Shown in pieces: positions 1-6,976 of a stretch of 39,349 nt of DNA (position 1 is the stretch's first letter; every line of letters starts with the position of its first letter). The position numbers and the translations under genes are program-made. Origin of the DNA: UBA1724 sp051884615 (GTDB lineage: Bacteria > Verrucomicrobiota > Lentisphaeria > Oligosphaerales > Oligosphaeraceae); assembly GCA_051884615.1 (NCBI GenBank), contig JBJEVT010000032.1, positions 1 to 39,349 on the forward strand, written 5' to 3'. Below the pieces are notes generated by a model. It ran no database searches. It was not told where the DNA came from and worked only from the letters and a program-made list of their open reading frames with translations.

Positions 1-996
1 GGCGGGGAAGCGCTGCTGGAGATGGTGGAGGAGCATCAGGGCCAGATTCTGCTCCTGCGACGCCAGCTCCCGGGGATAGCAGAGCAGCTCCTGCTCTCCG
101 GGAAACTGGAGGGCCAGGAAGAGCCCGCGGACCAGCGCCTCGTGGAAGCCGGCCTCCAGCGCCTCGGGGGGGACGTCCAGGAGCTTCAGCGCCTCCTGGA
201 GGAGGCTGGCCTTGGGGAGGAAGACGTGTCCGAAGAGGGTGCTTTGGCGAAGGGTGTACGCCAGGCCGCAGGAGACCCGCATGGGGGAGGCGGGGGTGAC
301 GCCCAGGCCCAGGGCGATGTGGTCGCAGGTCTGGAAGCCGACGCCCTCGATGTCCTGCGCCAGGCGGTAGGGATTCCGGCGCACGATCTGGGAGGCGCTG
401 ACGGGCTCGTAGTGCTTGATGATGCGCTGGGCCATGGCGGGGGAGATGCCCAGCCCCAGCAGAAAGACCTCCTCGTCCCGGGAGGCGGAGAGCTCCTTCC
501 ATGCCTTGGCGATGGCGGCCTGTTTCTTCTTGCCGATGCCCGGCACCTCCAGCAGGCGCTTGGGGAAGTGGTCCAGAATCTCCAGCGTCTCCCTGCCAAA
601 GTGCTTCACGATGGCCTGGGCGGTGATTTCATTGACGCCGGGCAGGCATCCGCTGGCCAGATAGCGCTGGATGCCCAGGTCCGAGGCGGGCGGGGCGAAG
701 TGGGTGGACGTGGCCTGGAAACGCCGCCCGAAGCGGGGATGGTCCTGCCAGTAGCCTTCCGCCTGAAGCTCCGCTCCGGGCATGGCGCCGGCAAGATTGC
801 CCGCCACAATCGCCTCCCCCGGACCGTTGGCGCGGGCCACCACCACCACGCCATACCCGTTCTCCGAGTTGGCGAAAATCACCCGCAGCACCTCGCCGGC
901 GAGGCGCGTCTCCTCCGGAAGGGGAGAGCCGGGCGGGGAGGCGGGGGGGCGGGGAGGGCGTCCTGCGGGAAAAGGAGAAAATTCTCGTCTGGACAT
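1..996 (-). CDS. recD2: RecD2-like ATP-dependent DNA helicase, N-terminal part (3' end outside window)
   Basis: The minus-strand frame stays open from an ATG at 996 to the window edge (332 codons). The N-terminus reads as the OB-fold start of RecD2/RecD-like helicases (GEVLRVIFANSENGYGVVVV at about residues 34-53). It is followed by the helix-hairpin-helix region (ETLEILDHFPKRLLEVPGIG) and by a second segment with GISPAMAQRIIKHY and EGVGFQTCDHIALGLG. In the RecD2 family these segments precede the SF1B helicase core; the Walker motifs would lie beyond position 1 and are not visible. RecD2 is a 5'-3' helicase found without RecBC and acts in DNA repair. The start is chosen because homology begins soon after it and the upstream frame lacks a better start. 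The leader is C/T-rich with no Shine-Dalgarno site. A consensus-like minus-strand promoter lies about 115-145 bp upstream. The gene is divergent from the phosphofructokinase gene. Confidence 0.87.
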   Translation of the reverse strand, partial: MSRREFSPFPAGRPPRPPASPPGSPLPEETRLAGEVLRVIFANSENGYGVVVVARANGPGEAIVAGNLAGAMPGAELQAEGYWQDHPRFGRRFQATSTHFAPPASDLGIQRYLASGCLPGVNEITAQAIVKHFGRETLEILDHFPKRLLEVPGIGKKKQAAIAKAWKELSASRDEEVFLLGLGISPAMAQRIIKHYEPVSASQIVRRNPYRLAQDIEGVGFQTCDHIALGLGVTPASPMRVSCGLAYTLRQSTLFGHVFLPKASLLQEALKLLDVPPEALEAGFHEALVRGLFLALQFPGEQELLCYPRELASQEQNLALMLLHHLQQRFPA

Positions 997-1110
997 CGAG
1001 GGGGAGGAAAAACCGGGGAAGAGGGGAGGGGGTCAAGGGGCAGTTCCCCCATAGGGGGAAGGCGGGGCGGGATTCCGGTCTCCCAGCCCCTGCCCGCAGG
1101 CTTTCCGGGT

Positions 1111-1139
1111 ATTATAGTTTGCACTGTCCGCTTTGTCTC
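1111..1139 (-). promoter_or_regulatory. sigma-70-type promoter for recD2
   Basis: On the minus strand a perfect TATAAT (1116-1111) is preceded by GAGACA (1139-1134, 4 of 6 matches to the -35 consensus) at exactly 17 bp. It sits in the 290-bp gap between recD2 and the phosphofructokinase gene and gives a 5' leader of roughly 100 nt for recD2. The overlapping plus-strand TATTAT/TATAGT could serve the phosphofructokinase gene, but I see no matching plus-strand -35. Seen in sequence; activity is inferred. Confidence 0.5.
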
Positions 1140-1286
1140 CCAAGCAGGACACCCTGTTTCCTTGTTTCCCTCCTGCCCCGCGCACGATGGAAAGAGGGGC
1201 GCCTCCCCCGGCGTGCCGCCGGCCCGCACCCCCTCTCCCCGCCCGCGCCACGGACAGGCACTTGCCTCCCCTCGGAAGAAACGACC

Positions 1287-2651
1287 ATGTTGCCCCAGAA
1301 CATTGACGTCGATTTGAACGCCCTGCCGAAAATGGACTTCTCCATCCAGAGACTCGGGGTCCCCACCCTGGTCTCCCCCCTCAAGGAAGCCATCTTCGTG
1401 GAGGACAGCGAACGCATCTGCTACTGCGCCGACGCCGCGCGAAACCAGCTCTTCCTCAAGGAACACAAGGTGATGCCTTCTTTCTTGGCCGCCGGCCCCA
1501 GAAGGCAGATCTTCCACGACCCCGCATGGACCCGGGTGGGCATCGTCACCTGCGGGGGACTCTGCCCCGGACTCAACGACGTCATCAAGGGACTGGTCAA
1601 CACCCTCTGGTATGTCTACGGGGTGGACAACATCTTCGGCATCAAATACGGATACCAGGGCCTGAACCCCGCCTATAAACTCAGCCCCATGGTCCTCAAT
1701 CCCGACGTGGTGGACGACATCCACTCCGAGGGCGGCAGCATCCTGGGCTCCTCCCGGGGAATGCAGCCCACCGAGGAAATCGTCAAGACCCTGGACCGCC
1801 TCAACATCAACATCCTCTTCACCATCGGAGGAGACGGCACCCAGCGGGGCGCCCACGCCATCGCCCAGGAATGTCAGCGGCGCCGGGTGGAATGCAGCGT
1901 GGTGGGCATCCCCAAGACCATCGACAACGACCTGAATTTCATGGACAAGACCTTTGGCTTCGAGACCGCCGTCCAGGCGGCGGCCAATATCTTGAGCTGC
2001 GCCCACAACGAGGCCAACGGGGCCTACAACGGGCTGGGGCTGGTCCGCCTGATGGGGCGGGACTCCGGCTTCATCGCCGCCTACGCCTCCCTGGCCAATT
2101 CCGTGGCCAACTTCTGCCTGATTCCCGAGGTGCCCATCCGCCTGGAGGGACCCGGCGGCCTGCTGGAGGCCATGGAGGCCCGCATGGCGCGGAAGCACCA
2201 CGCCGTGATGGTGGTGGCGGAGGGCGCGGGCCAGGACCTGCTTTCCGGCCAGCGCCAGACGGACAAGTCGGGCAATGTGCTCCACAGCGACATCGGGGTC
2301 TACCTCAAGAGCCGGATCCAGGAGCACTTCGCCGCCAAGAAGACCGAGATCGCCATCAAGTACTTCGACCCCAGCTACGAGATCCGAAGCCTCCCCGCCA
2401 ATTCCTACGACTCCATTTTCTGCCTCCACCTTGCCCAGCACGCCGTGCACGCCGCCATGGCCGGCATGACCGACATGGTGGTGGGCAACTGGCAGGGATA
2501 TTTCATCTATGTGCCCATCGCCATGGCCACCAGCTCCCGCCGGAAGATCGACCCCTTCGGCATGCTCTGGCAGAGCGTCCTGCTCACCACCCGCCAGGCC
2601 AAGCTGATGGACGGACAGTGCGGTCCGGACTCCAAGGCCACCGGCATCTGA
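1287..2651 (+). CDS. 6-phosphofructokinase, plant/spirochaete (TP0108-like) type
   Basis: Phosphorylates fructose 6-phosphate to fructose 1,6-bisphosphate in glycolysis; cytosolic. The 454-residue protein shows the PFK fold signatures: GGLCPGLNDVI near residue 89, GGDGT at 181-185, PKTIDND at 209-215 (the first Asp is the catalytic base by family analogy) and RLMGRDSGF further on. The donor-determining pair is Gly184 (GGDG) with Lys210 (PKTIDND). Classical PPi enzymes carry Asp/Lys and E. coli ATP-PFK carries Gly/Gly. The Gly/Lys combination is typical of plant, trypanosomatid and TP0108-like enzymes, which are mostly ATP-dependent, so ATP is the better guess but not proven. The frame is open from 1119, but the first plausible start is the ATG at 1287, preceded by GGAAGA, and homology starts after it. 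A 9-bp hairpin follows the stop. The pilT-like gene lies 80 bp downstream. Confidence 0.93.
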   Translation: MLPQNIDVDLNALPKMDFSIQRLGVPTLVSPLKEAIFVEDSERICYCADAARNQLFLKEHKVMPSFLAAGPRRQIFHDPAWTRVGIVTCGGLCPGLNDVIKGLVNTLWYVYGVDNIFGIKYGYQGLNPAYKLSPMVLNPDVVDDIHSEGGSILGSSRGMQPTEEIVKTLDRLNINILFTIGGDGTQRGAHAIAQECQRRRVECSVVGIPKTIDNDLNFMDKTFGFETAVQAAANILSCAHNEANGAYNGLGLVRLMGRDSGFIAAYASLANSVANFCLIPEVPIRLEGPGGLLEAMEARMARKHHAVMVVAEGAGQDLLSGQRQTDKSGNVLHSDIGVYLKSRIQEHFAAKKTEIAIKYFDPSYEIRSLPANSYDSIFCLHLAQHAVHAAMAGMTDMVVGNWQGYFIYVPIAMATSSRRKIDPFGMLWQSVLLTTRQAKLMDGQCGPDSKATGI

Positions 2652-2660
2652 TCCATCCCC

Positions 2661-2692
2661 GCCGGCCTCTCCTCCCCCGCGAGGCCGGCTTT
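2661..2692 (+). terminator. Hairpin after phosphofructokinase gene, possible terminator
   Basis: A perfect 9-bp stem (GCCGGCCTC at 2661-2669 and GAGGCCGGC at 2681-2689) with an 11-nt loop starts 9 bp after the stop codon. Only three T follow, so it may be a weak terminator or a transcript-stabilising hairpin between this gene and the pilT-like gene. Confidence 0.45.
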
Positions 2693-2731
2693 CCTCCACC
2701 CCCTACCTCCCCAGCCCAAGGAAGACACAAC

Positions 2732-3838
2732 ATGCCTGCCGAACTGAAACAGTCCTGCCTCCACGACCTGCTGAAATATGCGGTGGACGAGCGGGCCAGC
2801 GACTTGCACATCCGGGAAAACAAGAATGTGCAGTTGCGCATCGACTCCAATCTGGTGCAGATTGACTACGAGACCACCACGGAGATCTTCGACCAGATCT
2901 GCCACGACATCGTCCCGGCGGGGAAGTATGAGGAGTTCCTGGCGAAGGGAGACCTGGACTTCGCGTGGCAGGAGCCGGACGCGGGGCGTTTCCGTGTGAA
3001 CCTGCATTTGCAGCGGGGCAACCGGGGCATCACCATGCGCTGGGTGAAGAGCAAGCCCCCCACCGTGAAGGAGGCCGGCCTCCCCGAGGTGATGAAGACC
3101 ATCGCCTCCAACAGCAACGGCATCATCTTCATCACGGGCACCACCGGAAGCGGAAAGTCCACCACCATGGCCGCCATGCTGGACTTCATCAACACCAACT
3201 TCCGGAAGCACATCATCACCATCGAGGACCCCATCGAATACACCTTCGAGGACAAGCTCTCCTTCTTCGAGCAGCGGGAGGTGGGCCTGGATGCGGAATC
3301 CTTCGACTCCGCCCTGGTGCACGCCCTGCGTCAGGACCCCGATATCATCGTGGTGGGAGAAATGCGCAACCGCACCACCTTCGAGACCGCCCTGGCCGCC
3401 GCCGAAACCGGCCACATGGTCATCACCACCCTCCACACCAAGGACGCCCCCCAGTCCATCAACCGTATCCTGGACATGTTCTCCATCGAGGAGCGGGACT
3501 CCATCCGCAAATCCCTCTCCGACGTGGTGAAGGCCATCGTCTGCCAGCGCCTGGCCAAGAAGGCCTCCGGCAAGGGCGTGGTGCCCATCACCGAGATCAT
3601 GATCAACGCCCCCATCGTGAAGAAGCTGATCTTCGACGGGCGCATCGACCGTCTTCCCCAGGCCATCGAGGCCAACGAGGAGATGGGCATGATGACCTTC
3701 AACCAGTGCCTGCTGAAGCACTACAACGCCGGCGACATCTCCGAGGAGAAGGCCCTGGAGCTCTCCGACAATCCCCAGGCGCTCCGCATGAACTTCAAGG
3801 GAATCTTCCTCTCCGATTCCGGCGGCATCATCCAGTAG
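2732..3838 (+). CDS. PilT/PilU-family type IV pilus retraction-type ATPase
   Basis: A cytoplasmic hexameric motor ATPase of the type II secretion/type IV pilus GspE-PilT superfamily; 368 residues matches PilT/PilU length. Visible motifs are the N-terminal SDLHI segment near residue 27, Walker A GTTGSGKST near 136-144, an Asp-box region (HIITIEDPIEYTF), Walker B (PDIIVVGEMR) and the His box (ETGHMVITTLHT). The C-terminus (FNQCLLKHYNAGDIS, then ALELSDNP) reads more like PilU than PilT, so the exact paralogue is left open. The start at 2732 follows AAGGAAG. The window also holds two pseudopilins about 35 kb away, consistent with a pilus- or pseudopilus-type machine, but no other assembly genes are adjacent. 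Operonic linkage to the upstream kinase is uncertain because of the hairpin between them. Confidence 0.92.
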   Translation: MPAELKQSCLHDLLKYAVDERASDLHIRENKNVQLRIDSNLVQIDYETTTEIFDQICHDIVPAGKYEEFLAKGDLDFAWQEPDAGRFRVNLHLQRGNRGITMRWVKSKPPTVKEAGLPEVMKTIASNSNGIIFITGTTGSGKSTTMAAMLDFINTNFRKHIITIEDPIEYTFEDKLSFFEQREVGLDAESFDSALVHALRQDPDIIVVGEMRNRTTFETALAAAETGHMVITTLHTKDAPQSINRILDMFSIEERDSIRKSLSDVVKAIVCQRLAKKASGKGVVPITEIMINAPIVKKLIFDGRIDRLPQAIEANEEMGMMTFNQCLLKHYNAGDISEEKALELSDNPQALRMNFKGIFLSDSGGIIQ

Positions 3839-3871
3839 GGACGCGCTCCCTTCCTCCCCCGCGGCGCCAGC

Positions 3872-4063
3872 ATGCCCAATCCCTCTCCCCAGCTCTCCCG
3901 TCGCCGCCGCCTCCTGCTCCAGGCCGTCCTGGACAGCCATGGCGGCGCGGCGCGGCATCGTCGTCGTCGGAGAACCGGGGCCATTCCCGCCCTGGTGGGC
4001 TGGTTGCTGGCCGTGGGGGTCTTTCTTTCCCTGCTGGGGCTGTGCCAGGAGTATTTTCTGTAG
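3872..4063 (+). CDS. Small hypothetical single-pass membrane protein
   Basis: A 63-codon ORF lies in the 264-bp gap between the pilT-like gene and dxr. The N-terminal 40 residues are very basic, with two Arg-rich runs (SRRRRLLL and RHRRRRRTG). The last 25 residues form one hydrophobic helix (ALVGWLLAVGVFLSLLGL) ending in CQEYFL. The basic-then-hydrophobic order predicts a cytoplasmic N-terminus and a single C-terminal membrane anchor. Codon use is GC-rich at third positions like its neighbours. No family is recognised, there is no clear Shine-Dalgarno site (the leader is C-rich), and the ORF is short enough to be chance in a GC-rich genome. It ends 39 bp before the dxr start and would be co-transcribed with it. 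Confidence 0.4.
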   Translation: MPNPSPQLSRRRRLLLQAVLDSHGGAARHRRRRRTGAIPALVGWLLAVGVFLSLLGLCQEYFL

Positions 4064-4102
4064 GTGGTCCCGGGGTGTTTTCGGGGCAGGGAGAGTCTTC
4101 CC

Positions 4103-5266
4103 ATGAGTGTCAAGGATATGTCTAGGTCCAGGCGGGGGGTTGCCATCCTGGGCGTCACCGGTTCCATCGGGCGCCAGACCCTGGAGGTGCTGGCGCGGAG
4201 TCCGGAGGAGTATTCCCTGGAGGTGGTGACCTGCGGCCATCAGGGGGCGGTTCTGGAGGAGATCCGGCAGCGTCTGGGCGTACGGGACAGCTATTGCCCG
4301 GGCCAGCCCCGGTATTCCACGCTGCGGGATCAGGGGGAGTTGTGCGATCTGCTGCGGTCGCCCCGGGTGGATGTGGTGGTCTGCGCCATCCAGGGGTCTG
4401 CGGCGCTGCCCTATGTAATGGCGGCGTTGGAGGCGGGAAAGCGGGTCTGTCTGGCCACCAAGGAGGTCATGGTGGCCGCCGGGGAGTGGGTGAACTCCAC
4501 CGCCAGGGCGCATTCGGGCTCCCTGATGCCCGTGGACAGCGAGCATTGCGCCATCTTCCAATGTCTCCAGGGGCAGAACCACGGGGAGGTGCGGAATCTC
4601 TGGCTCACCTGCAGCGGAGGCCCCTTCCATGGACACCCGGAGATCCCCCTCCACCAGGTGACTCCCCAGCAGGCCCTGTGCCATCCCACCTGGAACATGG
4701 GCAGGAAAATCACCCTGGACTGCGCCACCCTGATGAACAAAGCCCTGGAGATGATCGAGGCCCGCTGGCTCTTCCATCTCCCCGGCTCCCGGATCCAGGT
4801 GGTGATCCATCCCCAGTCCCTGGTCCATTCCATGGTGGAGTTCGTGGACGGGGCGGTGCTGGCACAGATGGGGACGGCGGACATGCGCCTGCCCATCCAA
4901 TATTGCCTGACCTATCCGGAACGCCGGAGCTCCCCCTGCGCCCCCCTGGATTTCCTGCGCCCGGGAGGATGCCGGATGGATTTTCTGCCGCCGGATGAAA
5001 CGCGCTTCCCCGCCTTGGCTTTGGCACGCCGGGTGATGGAGACGGGCGGGGGCGCCGGCGCCGTCTTCCAGGCCGCCAACGAGGCGGCCCTCCAGCGCTT
5101 CCTCCAGGGCACCCTGGCCTTCGACGCCATCCCCTGGGCGGTGGAGCACGCCCTGGACACCGTCCCCTCTTCCCCGTCCCCGGATTCCCTGGAGGCGGTT
5201 CAGTCCCTGGAGCTTGCCGCCGCACGGGCGGTGCAGCGCTATTCCTCCCCGTCCGCTCTGCCATGA
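4103..5266 (+). CDS. dxr: 1-deoxy-D-xylulose 5-phosphate reductoisomerase (variant active site)
   Basis: Converts DXP to 2-C-methyl-D-erythritol 4-phosphate with NADPH, the second step of the MEP isoprenoid pathway. The 387-residue length is normal. Visible landmarks are the NADPH loop GVTGSIG (17-23), metal-ligand motif PVDSEH (143-148), SGGPFHGHP, HPTWNMGRK (194-202), DCATLMNKALE (206-216) and the Mg-site continuation HPQSLVHSMVEF. By E. coli alignment the Asp/Glu ligands (D145, E147, E216) and Lys213 are kept. Several usually invariant shell residues differ: LANKE is LATKE (T119), SEHNAIFQ is SEHCAIFQ (C149), HPNW is HPTW (T196) and DSAT is DCAT (C207, at the phosphonate-contacting Ser222 position). 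The start at 4103 follows GCAGGGAGAG; an in-frame GTG at 4064 is less likely. The stop overlaps the next start by 4 bp (ATGA). Confidence 0.93.
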   Translation: MSVKDMSRSRRGVAILGVTGSIGRQTLEVLARSPEEYSLEVVTCGHQGAVLEEIRQRLGVRDSYCPGQPRYSTLRDQGELCDLLRSPRVDVVVCAIQGSAALPYVMAALEAGKRVCLATKEVMVAAGEWVNSTARAHSGSLMPVDSEHCAIFQCLQGQNHGEVRNLWLTCSGGPFHGHPEIPLHQVTPQQALCHPTWNMGRKITLDCATLMNKALEMIEARWLFHLPGSRIQVVIHPQSLVHSMVEFVDGAVLAQMGTADMRLPIQYCLTYPERRSSPCAPLDFLRPGGCRMDFLPPDETRFPALALARRVMETGGGAGAVFQAANEAALQRFLQGTLAFDAIPWAVEHALDTVPSSPSPDSLEAVQSLELAAARAVQRYSSPSALP

Positions 5267-6522
5267 CTTCCCGCGTCTCCCTGATCGCCCTGGATCGCTA
5301 CGAGGATTTTCCCGCCCTGCTGGCTGCCCTGGAACGGGCGCTGTCGCCTTTCGGGGGCATGGAGAGCCTGGTGCATCCCGGGGACCGGGTGTTGTTGAAG
5401 GCCAATCTTCTGGCGCCCGCCCGTCCGGAGGAGGCGGTGACCACCCATCCCCAGGTGCTTCGGGCTGTCATTCGCCTGGTGAAGAAGGCAGGCGCCGCCG
5501 AGGTCCTGGTGGGGGACGGGCCCGGCGTGGGGCAGACGGAGGAGAACATGCGGGTGTGCGGGTTGCTGGAGGTCTGCCAGGAGGAGGGCGCCACGCCCGC
5601 TCCCTTCCGGGAAACCACCGTCTTCCACACCCCGGAGAACGCCATAGGGAAGAGCCTGGAGCTGACCTCCTGGCTGACGCAGGTGGATGTGGTGATTTCC
5701 CTTCCCAAGCTGAAGACCCATGTCCAGATGGGGTACACCGGCGCCCTGAAGAACCAATACGGCCTCATTCCCGGCGGCCAGAAGGGGGAATACCATTTTC
5801 GTCTCCAGAACCGGGACCGCCTGGCGGACTTGATGATTGACATCAACCGCACGGCGCGGGTGAAGCTGGCGGTGCTGGATGCCATCGTTGCCATGGAGGG
5901 CCCCGGTCCCCACGGGGGAACGCCCCGGAAGGTGGGCGCTCTGGTGGTGGGCACCGACCTGGCCGCCGTGGACGTGGTGGGCTGCGAGCTCATCGGGCTG
6001 CCCCCGGGGGAATATCCCCTGCTCCAGGCCGCCCGGCGGGGAAACTTCGGCGCCACGTCCCTCCGGGAGGTGGAGGTGGAGGGGGATTCCCTGGAGTCCT
6101 TGAAGGTGAAGGACTTCCAGCTGGTGAAGACCCCCGTCAATGTCCTCCGCATCCTGCCCTTGCCCGGATTCCTGCTGAAATGGCTGCGGGGGCAGGTGGC
6201 GCCCACTCCCTTCATCCAGAAGGACAAATGCATCAAATGCGGGAAATGCCAACGGGGGTGTCCCGCCAAGCCCGCCGCCATCTCCCCCGGTTATCCGGAG
6301 AAGGGCGGGGTGAAGAAGGAGCTGTGCATCCGGTGCTATTGCTGCCACGAGTTCTGCCCCGTGAAGGCCATCGCCTTGAAACGCCCCTGGCTGGATCGCC
6401 TCCTTCACTGGACTTCCCTGGCCTCCGCCGGCGCCCGTCTCCTGGGACACCTGGTGGCTCTCTTCCACCCCTCCCGCAAAAAACAAAAGCCGCCCGCCTC
6501 CTCCCCGCGGGAAAAGGGGTGA
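5263..6522 (+). CDS. DUF362 protein with C-terminal 2x[4Fe-4S] ferredoxin domain
   Basis: A 419-residue protein. The N-terminal roughly 300 residues match the DUF362 domain (VLLKANLLAP, TTHPQVLRAVI, GDGPGVGQT, ISLPKLKTHVQMGYTGALKN). The C-terminus carries two ferredoxin motifs, CIKCGKCQRGCP (Cys323, 326, 329, 333) and CIRCYCCHEFCP (Cys355, 358, 361, 365, with an extra Cys360). After that comes a basic, weakly hydrophobic tail (LLHWTSLASAGARLLGHLVALF) that could associate with the membrane. DUF362 proteins are widespread and uncharacterised; an electron-transfer role is inferred from the clusters. The start codon overlaps the dxr stop (ATGA), so translation is probably coupled. This suggests a link to isoprenoid synthesis, whose last two enzymes IspG and IspH need reduced ferredoxin or flavodoxin. 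A run of seven T directly follows the stop. Confidence 0.88.
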   Translation: MTSRVSLIALDRYEDFPALLAALERALSPFGGMESLVHPGDRVLLKANLLAPARPEEAVTTHPQVLRAVIRLVKKAGAAEVLVGDGPGVGQTEENMRVCGLLEVCQEEGATPAPFRETTVFHTPENAIGKSLELTSWLTQVDVVISLPKLKTHVQMGYTGALKNQYGLIPGGQKGEYHFRLQNRDRLADLMIDINRTARVKLAVLDAIVAMEGPGPHGGTPRKVGALVVGTDLAAVDVVGCELIGLPPGEYPLLQAARRGNFGATSLREVEVEGDSLESLKVKDFQLVKTPVNVLRILPLPGFLLKWLRGQVAPTPFIQKDKCIKCGKCQRGCPAKPAAISPGYPEKGGVKKELCIRCYCCHEFCPVKAIALKRPWLDRLLHWTSLASAGARLLGHLVALFHPSRKKQKPPASSPREKG

Positions 6523-6529
6523 TTTTTTT
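6503..6529 (+). terminator. Weak candidate terminator after the DUF362 gene
   Basis: A short CCCC/GGGG stem overlapping the end of the coding sequence is followed by the stop codon and T7 (6523-6529). The stem is only about 4 bp, so this is a weak call. A perfect 14-bp palindrome (AAAATCCGGATTTT, 6534-6547) follows at once and may contribute. Confidence 0.3.
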
Positions 6530-6976
6530 CTCGAAAATCCGGATTTTTCCTGGAGTCGGGAGGTGGGGGTGGCGTATATATTCTGTCCGTTTGCGAGGAC
6601 GCCGCCGTTTCCGTGGTGGCGCGGAGTCAGCTGGCAGAGGGAGGCGCATCATCCGGGGGGCGCGCGGAAGGAAATGTTCCGCGGCGGCGCCTTCTCCGGG
6701 GGGGAGCGATCCCGACGGGGGCTTTTGTCTGGATTCCGGCTTGCTCTCTGGGGTGGCGACGGCTTCGGCAGACGGGGGTTGGGACTTGGGCTCTGTCCTT
6801 ATCCTTGGGTTGATTGTGTGTAGAATCCTGTCTTGGGAGATGGCGGGGGAGGCCTGACGGGCCGTCCCTCTCTTCCTCTCGCCTTCTTGTTTTCCGGGGG
6901 TGGGGGAGTTGTGTCTTCGGGGGCGGATTCGGGGGCCGGTGTCGTGGGCGTAAAAGAAATCGGGAGATTTGGCAGA
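6523..6976. other. Gene-free 454-bp region upstream of the alpha-2-macroglobulin gene
   Basis: I see no convincing gene; open frames here lack family features and start sites. It holds T7 and the palindrome AAAATCCGGATTTT (6534-6547), an AT-rich TATATATTC at about 6572-6580 that could be a -10 box, a perfect 7-bp hairpin (CGCGGAA 6663-6669, TTCCGCG 6677-6683, 7-nt loop) and a TAGAAT at 6821-6826 that could be another -10 box. No convincing -35 accompanies either. The 5' leader of the downstream gene would be about 150 or 390 nt depending on which is used. Confidence 0.5.

Noticed and set aside
1119..1286. In-frame N-terminal extension of phosphofructokinase
   Set aside because: The 56 extra residues are Pro/Arg/Ser-rich, lack homology and overlap the promoter region; the ATG at 1287 has a better upstream site.
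879..2699. A 606-codon minus-strand frame opposite the phosphofructokinase gene
   Set aside because: Lacks motifs; the recognised kinase and the recD2 start occupy this region on the expected frames.
2507..5149. An 880-codon minus-strand frame across the pilT-like and dxr genes
   Set aside because: Antisense shadow of two well-supported genes.
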